Shown: positions 30,418 through 39,377 of the stretch, one piece after another | How positions within the stretch are numbered: position 1 is the first letter of the stretch | How the letters are laid out: each line of letters starts with the position of its first letter | Origin: Lonepinella koalarum | GTDB lineage: Bacteria; Pseudomonadota; Gammaproteobacteria; Enterobacterales; Pasteurellaceae | Length of the DNA stretch: 64,000 nt | Direction of reading: 5' to 3' | Assembly (NCBI RefSeq): GCF_042926695.1 | Contig: NZ_CP170642.1 | Span: 1,178,001-1,242,000, forward strand | The notes under the pieces: generated by a model | Told to the model about the DNA's origin: nothing | Seen by the model: the letters and a program-made list of their open reading frames with translations, nothing else | Databases searched by the model: none | Made by a program: the position numbers and the translations under genes

Positions 30418-30433
30418 TGTGATCCAGATCACA
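30418..30433 (+). promoter_or_regulatory. CRP site upstream of manXYZ
   Basis: TGTGATCCAGATCACA is a perfect TGTGA-N6-TCACA palindrome with AAA and TTT flanks, about 93 bp before manX. This suggests cAMP-CRP activation of mannose PTS expression. Confidence 0.85.
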
Positions 30434-30525
30434 ATTTAGTAAAAAATATTTCGCTGAAACGTGTAAACTATATCTGATTCATATTAGAATACATCACCTT
30501 AATTTTAAAACCAAAGGAGTCAACT

Positions 30526-31521
30526 ATGACTATTGCAATTATTATTGCAACTCACGGTGTCGCAGCAAATCAATTGCTGAAGACCACCGAAATGCTGATT
30601 GGTGAGCAAGAAAACGTGGCAACAATTGATTTCGTGCCGGGTGAGAATGCGGAAACCATTATCGGCAAATATCAAGAAAAACTTGCCAATGAATTGGCTC
30701 ACTGCGATCAAGTGCTATTTTTAGTCGATACTTGGGGCGGTAGTCCATTTAATGCAGCAAACCGAGTGGCAAACGATCAAGACAATATGAACGTCGTCAC
30801 GGGCGTAAATGTGCCTATGTTAGTGGAAACTTTTATGGCGCGTGATGATAATCCAAGCCTTGAAGAACTCACTGCGATTGCGCTTGAAACAGGTCGTACT
30901 GGCGTACGTGCATTGCGTTTTGATGAGCCAGAAAAAAAATCGACTCAAGCGGCTCCCGTTACTCCAGCTCCAGCAGCCCCTGCAAAACCTGTTGAACCGG
31001 CGGTGGTAACACCAAACGCTGAAGGGCATTTAGTCATCGGTTTAGCCCGTATTGATGACCGTTTAGTGCATGGTCAAGTGGCAACCCGTTGGACGAAAGA
31101 AAGCCGTGTAACCCGTATTGTGGTTGTAAATGATGATGTGGCGAAAGACAGCGTACGTTCTACCATGCTAAAAAGTGTCGCACCGCTAGGCGTAACAGTA
31201 CATGTTGTACCTGTGGATAAAATGGTTCGAGTCTATAACAACCCAGAATATGCGGGCGAGCGTATGATGTTATTATTCACTAATCCGACCGATGTAGTAC
31301 GTTTATCTGATGCAGGTATAGAATTTAAATCGATCAATATCGGTGGAATTTCTTACAAAGAAGGTAAGAAAATGGTGACGAGTGCGGTTGCAGTAAACGA
31401 ACAAGATATTGCCGCTTTCAAAGCCTTAAATGCCAAGGGCATTGAGCTTGATGTACGCAAAGTATCCAATGATAGCCGTCAATATATGATGGATCTATTA
31501 AAGAAAAATAACTTAATCTAA
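30526..31521 (+). CDS. manX: PTS mannose transporter EIIAB subunit
   Basis: A 331-residue cytoplasmic phosphotransfer protein. The EIIA domain (1-130) has the phosphorylated His in IIATHGVAAN near residue 9. A Pro/Ala-rich hinge follows at about 145-170 (TQAAPVTPAPAAPAKP). The EIIB domain has its phosphorylated His in ARIDDRLVHGQVATRW. It phosphorylates mannose, glucosamine and related sugars carried by ManYZ. AAAGGAGT precedes the start; a CRP site lies upstream. Confidence 0.96.
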   Translation: MTIAIIIATHGVAANQLLKTTEMLIGEQENVATIDFVPGENAETIIGKYQEKLANELAHCDQVLFLVDTWGGSPFNAANRVANDQDNMNVVTGVNVPMLVETFMARDDNPSLEELTAIALETGRTGVRALRFDEPEKKSTQAAPVTPAPAAPAKPVEPAVVTPNAEGHLVIGLARIDDRLVHGQVATRWTKESRVTRIVVVNDDVAKDSVRSTMLKSVAPLGVTVHVVPVDKMVRVYNNPEYAGERMMLLFTNPTDVVRLSDAGIEFKSINIGGISYKEGKKMVTSAVAVNEQDIAAFKALNAKGIELDVRKVSNDSRQYMMDLLKKNNLI

Positions 31522-31531
31522 GGAAATTATT

Positions 31532-32332
31532 ATGGAAATTTCTACCTTACAAGTCGTTCTGGTATTCCTTGTTGCCTGTATTTCAGGTATGGGATCGATT
31601 CTTGATGAATTTCAAACTCACCGTCCGTTAATCGCTTGTACCTTAATTGGTTTAGTATTAGGCGATATGAAGACAGGGATCATCATTGGTGGTTCACTTG
31701 AATTATTAGCCTTAGGCTGGATGAACATCGGTGCCGCACTTGCTCCAGATGCGGCTCTTGCTTCTGTAGTATCAACTATCTTAGTTATTGTGGGTGGTCA
31801 AGAAATCCCAACTGCGATTGCTCTTGCGATTCCATTAGCAGCTGCTGGTCAAGTATTAACCTATGTGGTACGTGCAATTACCGTAGCATTTCAACATGCA
31901 GCAGATAAATCTATTCAGGATGGGAATCTTAACCGCTTAGACTGGATTCACTGCTCTGCTTTATTATTACAAGCAATGCGTATTGCCATTCCTGCCTTAA
32001 TTGTTGCATTAACTGCGGGCACAGATACTGTTCAAGAAATGTTAAATGCTATTCCTGAAGTCGTCACAAATGGTTTAAAAATTGCCGGTGGTATTATCGC
32101 AGTAGTAGGTTATGCCATGGTTATTAACATGATGCGTGCAGGTCACTTAATGCCATTTTTCTATGCTGGTTTTGTGGTAGCCGCATTCACTGATTTTAAC
32201 CTTGTAGCATTAGGTATTCTTGGTGCTATTATGGCAGCACTTTATATTCAACTTCACCCTAAATACAATCAATCAAAACAAGTGGTGCAAGTCGTAGCAA
32301 ACAACAACGATCTGGATAACAGATTAGATTAA
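31532..32332 (+). CDS. manY: PTS mannose transporter EIIC subunit
   Basis: A 266-residue polytopic inner-membrane subunit of the mannose PTS. Conserved stretches include MGSILDEFQTHRPLIACTLIGLVLGD and IIIGGSLELLALGWMNIGAALAPD. With ManZ it forms the sugar channel. It starts ten bases after manX with AAGGAAA upstream. Confidence 0.95.
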   Translation: MEISTLQVVLVFLVACISGMGSILDEFQTHRPLIACTLIGLVLGDMKTGIIIGGSLELLALGWMNIGAALAPDAALASVVSTILVIVGGQEIPTAIALAIPLAAAGQVLTYVVRAITVAFQHAADKSIQDGNLNRLDWIHCSALLLQAMRIAIPALIVALTAGTDTVQEMLNAIPEVVTNGLKIAGGIIAVVGYAMVINMMRAGHLMPFFYAGFVVAAFTDFNLVALGILGAIMAALYIQLHPKYNQSKQVVQVVANNNDLDNRLD

Positions 32333-32345
32333 TGGGGTAAGAAAA

Positions 32346-33182
32346 ATGACAACTGAAATCAAAAAAGTCACCCAAAGTGATTTAAATTCTGTGGTATTAC
32401 GTTCAAATTTATTCCAAGGTTCATGGAACTTTGAGCGTATGCAAGCTTTAGGTTTTGCCTATTCAATGGTACCTGTAATTAAGCGCTTATATCCAGATCC
32501 AAATTCACAAGAACGTAAAGATGCCATTAAACGCCACCTTGAGTTTTTTAATACCCAACCATTCGTAGCAGCACCAGTATTAGGTGTAACTATCGCCATG
32601 GAAGAACAACGTGCTAACGGTAAAGAAATTGACGATGCAGCGATCAATGGTATCAAAGTGGGTCTAATGGGTCCTTTAGCTGGTGTAGGTGACCCAATTT
32701 ATTGGGGAACAGCTCGTCCAGTATTTGCCGCTCTTGGTGCTGGCGTTGCTTTAACAGGGAGTATTTTAGGACCTTTATTATTCTTTATCCTATTTAACCT
32801 TGTACGTTTAGGTACACGTTATTATGGCGTGACTTACGGCTATAAAAAAGGCTTAGATGTAGTACAAGATATGAGTGGTGGTCTGTTACAAAAACTCACC
32901 GAAGGAGCATCTATTCTCGGCTTGTTTATTATGGGGGCATTGGTACAAAAATGGACCAGTATTAACGTACCATTAGTGGTATCTACCATTCAAAAACAAG
33001 ACGGAACAACGGAAATTACCACGGTACAAAGTATCTTAGACAGCTTAATGCCGGGTTTATTACCATTACTATTTACCTTCGCTTGTATGTGGTTACTACG
33101 TAACCGTGTAAACGCCCTTTGGATTATTATCGGTATCTTTGTTATCGGTATTTTAGGTGCGGCAACAGGGATTTTAGCGTAA
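32346..33182 (+). CDS. manZ: PTS mannose transporter EIID subunit
   Basis: A 278-residue EIID subunit. The N-terminal cytoplasmic part begins with LRSNLFQGSWNFERMQALGFAYSMVPVIKRLYP and the GPLAGVGDPIYWGTARPVFAALG signature follows. A C-terminal membrane helix ends the protein. It follows manY by 13 bases, with GGGGTAAG upstream. Confidence 0.95.
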   Translation: MTTEIKKVTQSDLNSVVLRSNLFQGSWNFERMQALGFAYSMVPVIKRLYPDPNSQERKDAIKRHLEFFNTQPFVAAPVLGVTIAMEEQRANGKEIDDAAINGIKVGLMGPLAGVGDPIYWGTARPVFAALGAGVALTGSILGPLLFFILFNLVRLGTRYYGVTYGYKKGLDVVQDMSGGLLQKLTEGASILGLFIMGALVQKWTSINVPLVVSTIQKQDGTTEITTVQSILDSLMPGLLPLLFTFACMWLLRNRVNALWIIIGIFVIGILGAATGILA

Positions 33183-33196
33183 TCTTTCTTTTCCGT

Positions 33197-33258
33197 AGGG
33201 GCGTTTGCATACGCCCTTTGTACATTATTTAGGGTGTATGCAATACGCCCCTACATTT
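33197..33258. repeat. Paired GGGGCGTATGCAATACGCCCC-type palindromic repeat
   Basis: Two copies in opposite orientation (TAGGGGCGTTTGCATACGCC and GTATGCAATACGCCCCTA) form a hairpin in the manZ-yobD gap. The same words recur in the rRNA operons near 5680, 7785, 59660 and 61780. Confidence 0.75.
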
Positions 33259-33265
33259 TTTCGTT

Positions 33266-33739
33266 ATGACCAATTCCATTCTCATTCTCTGTATTCTCAC
33301 GTTCTTCGCCTACGCTTTTTACGAACAATTTGGCTTAGATAAACGTAAAGGTAATACACTACTTAAAGTGCGGTTAAAAAAACGCACGAAATTAGATAGC
33401 CTGATTTTTATGGCATTAATTGGTATTATCATTTGGCAAACCGAAGGAAAAATAGCACCCGATACTTTGTATTTACTCGCTTTCTTAATTCTTTTAAGCC
33501 TGTATATGGCATTTTTTCGTTCTCCCATGCTGATACTCAAACCTAACGGATTTTTCTTTGAGAACTTTTTTATTGAATTTACTAAAATACAACAAATTAA
33601 TTTAGCCGATGATTTCAAATTAGTGTTTGATTTAACCAACGGCAAACGTCTTGTAGCACAGTTAACCGAACCATCAGATGTAGAAAAAGTTGTACAATTT
33701 TTTGGTGGCTACAAACAAGAACAACAGGATAAAAAATGA
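33266..33739 (+). CDS. yobD: UPF0266 (DUF986) membrane protein, YobD-like
   Basis: A 157-residue inner-membrane protein with an N-terminal hydrophobic segment and two more in the middle (about 45-60 and 67-85), then a soluble C-terminal part. I assign it to the UPF0266/YobD family partly because yobD follows manXYZ in E. coli. No function is established. Its stop overlaps the manA start by four bases (ATGA). A DNA uptake sequence lies inside it near 33365. A palindromic repeat lies between it and manZ. Confidence 0.72.
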   Translation: MTNSILILCILTFFAYAFYEQFGLDKRKGNTLLKVRLKKRTKLDSLIFMALIGIIIWQTEGKIAPDTLYLLAFLILLSLYMAFFRSPMLILKPNGFFFENFFIEFTKIQQINLADDFKLVFDLTNGKRLVAQLTEPSDVEKVVQFFGGYKQEQQDKK

Positions 33740-34929
33740 CCACACTTTATAAATTGACTGGCACCCTACAGCAATATACTTGGGGGGGAAAAGACTACAT
33801 TCCAAATCTTATCGGATTTACTGCACAAAAAGATCAACTCTATGCAGAGTGGTGGCTCGGAGCACACCCGTCTTCCCCATCAACAATTAAAGTTGACGAT
33901 AAAACCATGCCTTTAAATCAATTTTTAAGCCAAAATCCCACCGCACTTGGTCAACAAAGTCGTTCAATTTTTGGTGATGAACTACCCTACTTATTGAAAA
34001 TCTTAGATGTTAAACAGCCGTTATCTATTCAATTACACCCAACAAAACAACAAGCCGAAATCGGGTTTGTGGAAGAAAATGTGCGGGGTATTGATTTAAC
34101 AGATCCCAAACGAACTTATAAAGACAAGAATCACAAACCAGAAATGATGATTGCTTTATCAGACTTCTGGTTGTTACACGGTTTCAAACCCAAAACAGAA
34201 ATTTTAAAAACATTGCGTGAACGTTCATCTTTGCAAACCTTAGCAAATCAGCTAGAAACACAGGATTTACACCATTTCTATTCAGATATTATGCAAGCAA
34301 ATCAAACGCAATTAGCCAGTTGGTTATTGCCAATTTTTGAACATAATCGACTTGAGGACTTATCCCCTGAAAATCCTGATTACTGGGTCTTGTATAGCCA
34401 AAAAGAAATGAACATTTCATTAGCGCAATTAGATGCCGGCTTAATGTGTTTCTATTTATTCAATATTGTGCAAATCAAACAAGGACAAGGTATTTTTCAA
34501 GATGCCGGTATTCCACACGCTTATTTGCGTGGACAAAATATTGAATTAATGGCATGTTCAGATAATGTCATTCGTGGTGGTTTAACATCTAAACATGTGA
34601 ATATTGATGAATTATTAAAAGTGATTGATTGTCGTGAAGTGATTCCTGAATTAATCAAGGCAGCCCCACCAGATAATGGTTCATTTACCTATACTACGCC
34701 AGCTAAAGACTTTGCACTAGAAAATGTACGTTATGATGATACAGCCCAAATCAACGGAAAAGCAGAAAGTGCGACTATTTTATTAGTCATGCAAGGGTGT
34801 TTAAAAATTAGTGATAAAAACACCGCGCTTGAATTAAAACAAGGTGAATCTGCGTTCATTTGTGCAGATACGGCATATCAAATTTCTGGACGTCAAGTAG
34901 GTTATTGCGTTTTAGCAAAATTACCGTAA
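33736..34929 (+). CDS. manA: Mannose-6-phosphate isomerase, class I
   Basis: A 397-residue zinc-dependent isomerase interconverting mannose-6-phosphate and fructose-6-phosphate; this channels PTS-imported mannose into glycolysis. Zinc-site motifs are LSIQLHPTKQQAE, DKNHKPEMM and GIPHAYLRGQNIELMACSDNVIRGGLTSK. It overlaps yobD, so translation is probably coupled, and it completes the manXYZ-yobD-manA unit. Confidence 0.96.
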   Translation: MTTLYKLTGTLQQYTWGGKDYIPNLIGFTAQKDQLYAEWWLGAHPSSPSTIKVDDKTMPLNQFLSQNPTALGQQSRSIFGDELPYLLKILDVKQPLSIQLHPTKQQAEIGFVEENVRGIDLTDPKRTYKDKNHKPEMMIALSDFWLLHGFKPKTEILKTLRERSSLQTLANQLETQDLHHFYSDIMQANQTQLASWLLPIFEHNRLEDLSPENPDYWVLYSQKEMNISLAQLDAGLMCFYLFNIVQIKQGQGIFQDAGIPHAYLRGQNIELMACSDNVIRGGLTSKHVNIDELLKVIDCREVIPELIKAAPPDNGSFTYTTPAKDFALENVRYDDTAQINGKAESATILLVMQGCLKISDKNTALELKQGESAFICADTAYQISGRQVGYCVLAKLP

Positions 34930-34946
34930 GAACAAAAATCTTTTCC

Positions 34947-34978
34947 CCCAAAAGTTAGTAGCTAATCTAACTTTTGGG
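34947..34978. terminator. Hairpin after manA, probable terminator
   Basis: The arms CCCAAAAGTTAG and CTAACTTTTGGG are perfectly complementary around an eight-base loop. The plus-strand side lacks a strong T run, so the role is less certain. The arms also resemble IS3-type end words. Confidence 0.5.
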
Positions 34979-35010
34979 TGAGCAATTTTCTATAAATATG
35001 ATTCTCTTCT

Positions 35011-35172
35011 CTAAAGTTTTTCTAATACACTCAAAATACCATGACAATACGGTTTATCAAGACAATGTCCATAAGTATGAATAGTGTTTTTATCCAGATC
35101 ACAGCAAATTAATTTATTTACCGACGCTGGAATAGGAAATTCTATTGGCAGGTTATTTTTTGAGAAAACCAT
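35011..35172 (-). CDS. Small uncharacterised protein (53 aa)
   Basis: A 53-residue frame with an excellent ribosome site: GAGGTGATAA directly precedes the ATG at 35172. The protein begins MVFSKNNLPIEFPIPASVNK, contains four Cys and ends ILSVLEKL. I do not recognise it. Two of the cysteines sit as CCD, the others as HCLDKPYCHG, which could bind a metal. It lies alone between manA and a HAD phosphatase on the other strand. Confidence 0.55.
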   Translation of the reverse strand: MVFSKNNLPIEFPIPASVNKLICCDLDKNTIHTYGHCLDKPYCHGILSVLEKL

Positions 35173-35259
35173 TTATCACCTCGTAATATTTTATTATAAA
35201 TACCATTTATGATAGACTAAAAATCGTTAAAATAATTACCATGATTTAAAGGATTAACA

Positions 35260-36000
35260 ATGAAAATATTCGTTTTTGATATTGATGGTACTATATCAAA
35301 AAATGGTCTAAAAGTCAGTGACGAAATTTGTGATGCCATGGCGCATCTATTAGTAAAGCACCGGGTTATTTTTGCGTCCGCAAGACCTATTCGCGATATG
35401 TTACCTATGTTAAACCGTAAAATTACCGAACATAGTAATACCATTTTAGTGGGTTGTAATGGTGGTATGGCATATCAACAAGGAAATTTTATCTTGACTA
35501 AATTCCTCGAGAAACCCTATGTCGAAAATTGTTTACTTCGCTTAAAAGCGCTGAATTTACCTTATGTACTTGATGGCAAATGGGCCTTTTCCTTATCCGA
35601 AAAAGAACATAATTTTCATCATTATATCAGTTCATTAAGCCATGCTCGCCTAGATGAAGTAGATTTATTGCATGATGGTGTGAGTAAAATCCTAGTTTTA
35701 CTTGATAAGGCTAATCAAGAAATTTATACACAGTTTAATCACGATAACATTAGTTTCCATATTCATAAAAAAGAAAACTTTTTTGACATCACGCCGCACG
35801 GGAATAATAAATACAATACCCTTAAACAGCTAATCGGTAAGCAAAAATATGTGGCTTTTGGCAATGATTTCAACGATTTCCTTATGTTAAAAAATGCTAA
35901 AACTTCCGTTTATTTAGGTGATAAACAAGAGATTGAAACAGATTATTATTTAGATGATGTAGATTTAGTGGGAGAATTTCTTTATCAGCATTTTCTCTAA
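35260..36000 (+). CDS. Cof-type HAD-superfamily hydrolase
   Basis: A 246-residue cytoplasmic phosphatase of HAD subclass IIB. The nucleophile motif FDIDGTIS is at residues 4-11, motif II around FASARPIRDML, a cap domain follows, and the acidic motif VAFGNDFNDFLML is near the C-terminus. Members dephosphorylate sugar phosphates or pyridoxal phosphate; the substrate is not deducible. AAAGGATT precedes the start. It stands as a single gene. Confidence 0.85.
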   Translation: MKIFVFDIDGTISKNGLKVSDEICDAMAHLLVKHRVIFASARPIRDMLPMLNRKITEHSNTILVGCNGGMAYQQGNFILTKFLEKPYVENCLLRLKALNLPYVLDGKWAFSLSEKEHNFHHYISSLSHARLDEVDLLHDGVSKILVLLDKANQEIYTQFNHDNISFHIHKKENFFDITPHGNNKYNTLKQLIGKQKYVAFGNDFNDFLMLKNAKTSVYLGDKQEIETDYYLDDVDLVGEFLYQHFL

Positions 36001-36002
36001 TA

Positions 36003-36027
36003 AAAAATCGCCTTAGGGCGACTTTTT
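36003..36027. terminator. Bidirectional terminator between HAD gene and iscX
   Basis: The hairpin AAAAATCGCC / GGGCGACTTTTT with a TTA loop has A and T runs on the two sides and serves both convergent units. Confidence 0.8.
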
Positions 36028-36029
36028 AT

Positions 36030-36224
36030 TTATTCATACTCATCTAGCCAACACAACAAAATACTTTCTAAGATCTTCTCATTGCTGGCTTCAGGGTCAT
36101 CATCAAAATCTTCTAAATCACAAACCCATTGGTGCATATCAGTGAAACGTACCGTTTTGGGATCTAAATCAGGATCGCGATCATATAAAGCTTCGGCGAT
36201 TAATTGAGTGTCTGTCCATTTCAT
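36030..36224 (-). CDS. iscX: Fe-S assembly protein IscX
   Basis: A 64-residue acidic protein with the family's MKWTDTQLIAEALYD start and a C-terminal WLDEYE. It binds IscS and is a modulator or iron adaptor of cluster assembly. It is the last gene of the isc operon and its start overlaps the fdx stop by one base. Confidence 0.95.
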   Translation of the reverse strand: MKWTDTQLIAEALYDRDPDLDPKTVRFTDMHQWVCDLEDFDDDPEASNEKILESILLCWLDEYE

Positions 36225-36565
36225 CAGTGAGCCGCCTCATTTGCATGGTTCAAGTTATATTTCGGAATTTCTACCACTAAATCTTCATCACCCACAATAC
36301 ATTGGCAAGACAAGCGACTTTCGATCTCTAAGCCCCAAGCTTTATCTAGCATATCTTCTTCTTGATCCGAGCTTTCATTTAAACTGTCATAACCCTCACG
36401 GATCACCACATGACAAGTGGTACAAGCACAAGAACCATCACAAGCATGGTGAATTTCCACCCCCGCATCGTGAGCTAAATCTAATAGATTATCTCCCTTT
36501 TTCGCTTCCACCACCATACCTTCAGGGCAAAATTCTTCGTGGGGTAAAAACACAACTTTTGGCAT
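36224..36565 (-). CDS. fdx: ISC system [2Fe-2S] ferredoxin
   Basis: A 113-residue adrenodoxin-type ferredoxin supplying electrons to IscS/IscU assembly. Cluster cysteines are in HACDGSCACTTCHV and SRLSCQC. It lies between hscA and iscX. GAAAG lies upstream of the start. Confidence 0.96.
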   Translation of the reverse strand: MPKVVFLPHEEFCPEGMVVEAKKGDNLLDLAHDAGVEIHHACDGSCACTTCHVVIREGYDSLNESSDQEEDMLDKAWGLEIESRLSCQCIVGDEDLVVEIPKYNLNHANEAAH

Positions 36566-36596
36566 ATTTTCTTTCCTATTTTATAAATTCGTTAAA

Positions 36597-38444
36597 CTAT
36601 AGATTCTCGACCGATTGCCCTTTTAAGGCTTTTTGAATGGATTTATTCATTCGGCGAGCAGCAAATTCTTGAGTAGCTTGATCTAAATCTTTAATCCCTT
36701 GCTTAATCGCTAAGGTATCTGTACCTTGCTGTAAATTATCTAAGGAAACTAAGGCTTTTTTCACCGCACTTAGTTCTGCCTCATTGAGTAAATCTTGATC
36801 ATCATCTAATGCCGTTAATACTGCTTCAATTACTCGGCGAGCTTCTACACGTTGCTCGGCTAACAAACGAGCATCAATGTCTTGTTTGGCATTTTCCATT
36901 GATGATTTAAGCATATTAGTAATCTCATCATCTGTTAAGCCGTAGGACGGTTTCACTTGGATAGACGATTGTACACCAGTAGATTTTTCCATTGCTGTCA
37001 CGCTTAATAAACCGTCTGCATCCACTTGATAAGTTACTCGAATATGCGCCGCTCCGGCGGACATTGGTGGAATGCCCCGTAAAGTAAAACGAGCCAGCGA
37101 ACGACAATCTTCCACCATTTCACGTTCACCTTGTACAATATGTACTGACATAGCGGTCTGACCATCTTTAAAAGTGGTAAATTCTTGGGCTCTTGCCACA
37201 GGAATCGTGGTATTGCGTGGAATAATTTTTTCCACCAAACCTCCCATAGTTTCAATACCTAAAGAAAGAGGAATCACATCAAGCAATAACATATCGGAAT
37301 CAGGTTTATTCCCCACTAAAATATCCGCTTGAATCGCCGCGCCTAAAGCCACCACTTTATCAGGATCAATAGATGTTAATGGCGTTCTACCAAAAAACGC
37401 CCCCACTTGCTCACGTACAAATGGCACACGGGTTGAACCTCCCACCATCACCACTTCACGCACATCTTCCACGCCAATATTCGCATCTTTTAACGCACGA
37501 CGACAAGCCATCAATGAGCGTTTGACCAAGGATTGAATTAGCTGATTAAATGTCGTTCGAGTCAATTCACCGTGCCATTTTTTAAAGTTCACCGCAACCG
37601 TTTCGCTCTCACTTAATGCCACCTTTAACTTGTTGGCTAACTCAATTAATTCACGTTGCTGCTGAGCATTTTCAGGTTGCTGACCTGACTGATTGACGAT
37701 CCACTCCGTAATGACGTGATCGAAATCATCACCACCCAATGCGGTATCTCCCCCCGTTGCCAACACTTCGAAGACCCCTTTGGATAAGCGTAAAATAGAA
37801 ATATCAAAGGTACCTCCGCCTAAATCATAAACCGCGATGACACCTTCTTGTGCGCTATCCAAACCATAAGCAATCGCTGCGGCAGTAGGTTCATTCAACA
37901 AACGCAATACGTTCAAACCTGCTAGTGTTGCCGCATCTTTGGTACTTTGGCGTTGAGCGTCATCAAAATAAGCCGGAACAGTAATCACCGTACCAGACAA
38001 CTCCCCCCCTAAACGCTGCTCTGCAAGTGCGGTTAATTTTTTTAGAATTTGGCTAGAGACTTCAACCGGGCTCACATTACCTTGTCTGGTGTGAATCAAC
38101 GGCAAACCATTTTCAGTTTGATTAAATTGATAAGGTAAATTTAAATAACGCTGTTGTACATCTGACAAACTTCGCCCAATTAATCGTTTCACTGAAATAA
38201 TCGTATTTTGTGGATCAAGGCTAGCTAATGCACTTGCTTTATCACCCACCAATACACCATTTTCTGCATAATGCACAATAGACGGCGTCAAGGCTTGTTC
38301 TTGTTTATCTAATAAAATAGTCGCTTGCCCACTACGCACGGTGGCAACTAATGAATTAGTTGTCCCTAAATCAATCCCCACCGCTAATTTATGTTGATGC
38401 GGTGCGGCTGTTTGCCCCGGTTCTGCGATTTGTAATAATGCCAT
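36597..38444 (-). CDS. hscA: Fe-S protein assembly chaperone HscA
   Basis: A 615-residue Hsp70-type ATPase dedicated to moving clusters from IscU to target proteins. The ATPase domain shows VGIDLGTTNSLVATVRSG, VYDLGGGTFDISIL and VGGSTRVPFVREQ. The substrate domain follows from about residue 390. It works with the J-protein HscB encoded just upstream, and recognises the LPPVK motif that is present in the IscU of this operon. Confidence 0.97.
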   Translation of the reverse strand: MALLQIAEPGQTAAPHQHKLAVGIDLGTTNSLVATVRSGQATILLDKQEQALTPSIVHYAENGVLVGDKASALASLDPQNTIISVKRLIGRSLSDVQQRYLNLPYQFNQTENGLPLIHTRQGNVSPVEVSSQILKKLTALAEQRLGGELSGTVITVPAYFDDAQRQSTKDAATLAGLNVLRLLNEPTAAAIAYGLDSAQEGVIAVYDLGGGTFDISILRLSKGVFEVLATGGDTALGGDDFDHVITEWIVNQSGQQPENAQQQRELIELANKLKVALSESETVAVNFKKWHGELTRTTFNQLIQSLVKRSLMACRRALKDANIGVEDVREVVMVGGSTRVPFVREQVGAFFGRTPLTSIDPDKVVALGAAIQADILVGNKPDSDMLLLDVIPLSLGIETMGGLVEKIIPRNTTIPVARAQEFTTFKDGQTAMSVHIVQGEREMVEDCRSLARFTLRGIPPMSAGAAHIRVTYQVDADGLLSVTAMEKSTGVQSSIQVKPSYGLTDDEITNMLKSSMENAKQDIDARLLAEQRVEARRVIEAVLTALDDDQDLLNEAELSAVKKALVSLDNLQQGTDTLAIKQGIKDLDQATQEFAARRMNKSIQKALKGQSVENL

Positions 38445-38466
38445 TGTTTATCTTCTTTTTATTTCA

Positions 38467-38982
38467 TCAAAATAGCTTTTCTTCCACCATTTCAATCTGT
38501 TCAATCAATTTTTTGATAAAACGCAATTTATCGGCAGTTACCTGTGCTGATGACCAGTCACTTTGGGTTAATTCAGTTTTTAGTTGATTTAATAAAATTT
38601 TTTGTTCTGCCTCAATGTCAGAACGAAATTCATCAAGCGCGGTATCATCCTTGTTAGTTTCGATCTCTTCTAATTGCTCACGCCATTGTAATTGCTGCAT
38701 TAAAAAAGCCATATCTTGGGTGCTTTTTTGCTCCAAATCCTGTACTTCACCTGTATGAATTTGAATAATAGCTTCCGCTCGCAAAATCGGATCTTTTAAG
38801 GTTTTTAAGGCATCATTAATTTCTGCCGATTGTTGCATTGCCAAACGCTGCTCTTGAGTGGATTGAGTAGCAAAATTATCAGGATGAAATTGTTTTTGTA
38901 ACTGTAAAAAATGTTCAGACAACAATGTCTGATCGATCTCAAATTGTACTGGTAACTTAAATAGAGAAAATGGATTTGTCAT
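38467..38982 (-). CDS. hscB: Fe-S protein assembly co-chaperone HscB
   Basis: About 171 residues when started at 38982 (MTNPFSLFKLP), which matches family N-termini better than the start five codons earlier. The J-domain has its HPD motif in LQKQFHPDNFATQS, and the C-terminal three-helix domain that binds IscU follows. It stimulates HscA ATPase. It sits between iscA and hscA. Confidence 0.94.
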   Translation of the reverse strand: MTNPFSLFKLPVQFEIDQTLLSEHFLQLQKQFHPDNFATQSTQEQRLAMQQSAEINDALKTLKDPILRAEAIIQIHTGEVQDLEQKSTQDMAFLMQQLQWREQLEEIETNKDDTALDEFRSDIEAEQKILLNQLKTELTQSDWSSAQVTADKLRFIKKLIEQIEMVEEKLF

Positions 38983-39005
38983 AACTATGTTCATCACAGG
39001 TTTAA

Positions 39006-39329
39006 TTATACGTTAAAACTTTCGCCACAACCACATTGATCTTTAACATTCGGGTTGTTGAATTTAAAACCTTCGTTCAGTCCTTCTTTAACAAAATCTA
39101 ACTCTGTACCATCCAAATATACAAGACTTTTAACATCTACAATGATTTTTACGCCATCTTGTTCAAACACTTTATCATCTTCGTTTAAAGTATCGACAAA
39201 TTCTAATACATAAGCTAAACCTGAACAGCCAGATGTTTTAATACCTAAGCGCAATCCCACACCTTTACCACGGTTTTGTAAAAAAGTTCTGACACGATTA
39301 ACTGCACTTTCAGTGAGAGTTACTGCCAT
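39006..39329 (-). CDS. iscA: Iron-sulfur cluster assembly protein IscA
   Basis: A 107-residue A-type carrier protein that helps mature [4Fe-4S] proteins. The three ligand cysteines are in KTSGCSGLAYVLEF and the C-terminal QCGCGESF. Gene position between iscU and hscB is standard. Confidence 0.96.
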   Translation of the reverse strand: MAVTLTESAVNRVRTFLQNRGKGVGLRLGIKTSGCSGLAYVLEFVDTLNEDDKVFEQDGVKIIVDVKSLVYLDGTELDFVKEGLNEGFKFNNPNVKDQCGCGESFNV

Positions 39330-39377
39330 TTTATGCTCCTAATTCTTCGGGCGGATATAAGTCCGCCCTATAATTAA

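Noticed and set aside
34947..34978. Hairpin after manA as a solo IS end
   Set aside because: The words resemble IS3 ends, but the perfect short hairpin after a gene is better explained as a terminator.
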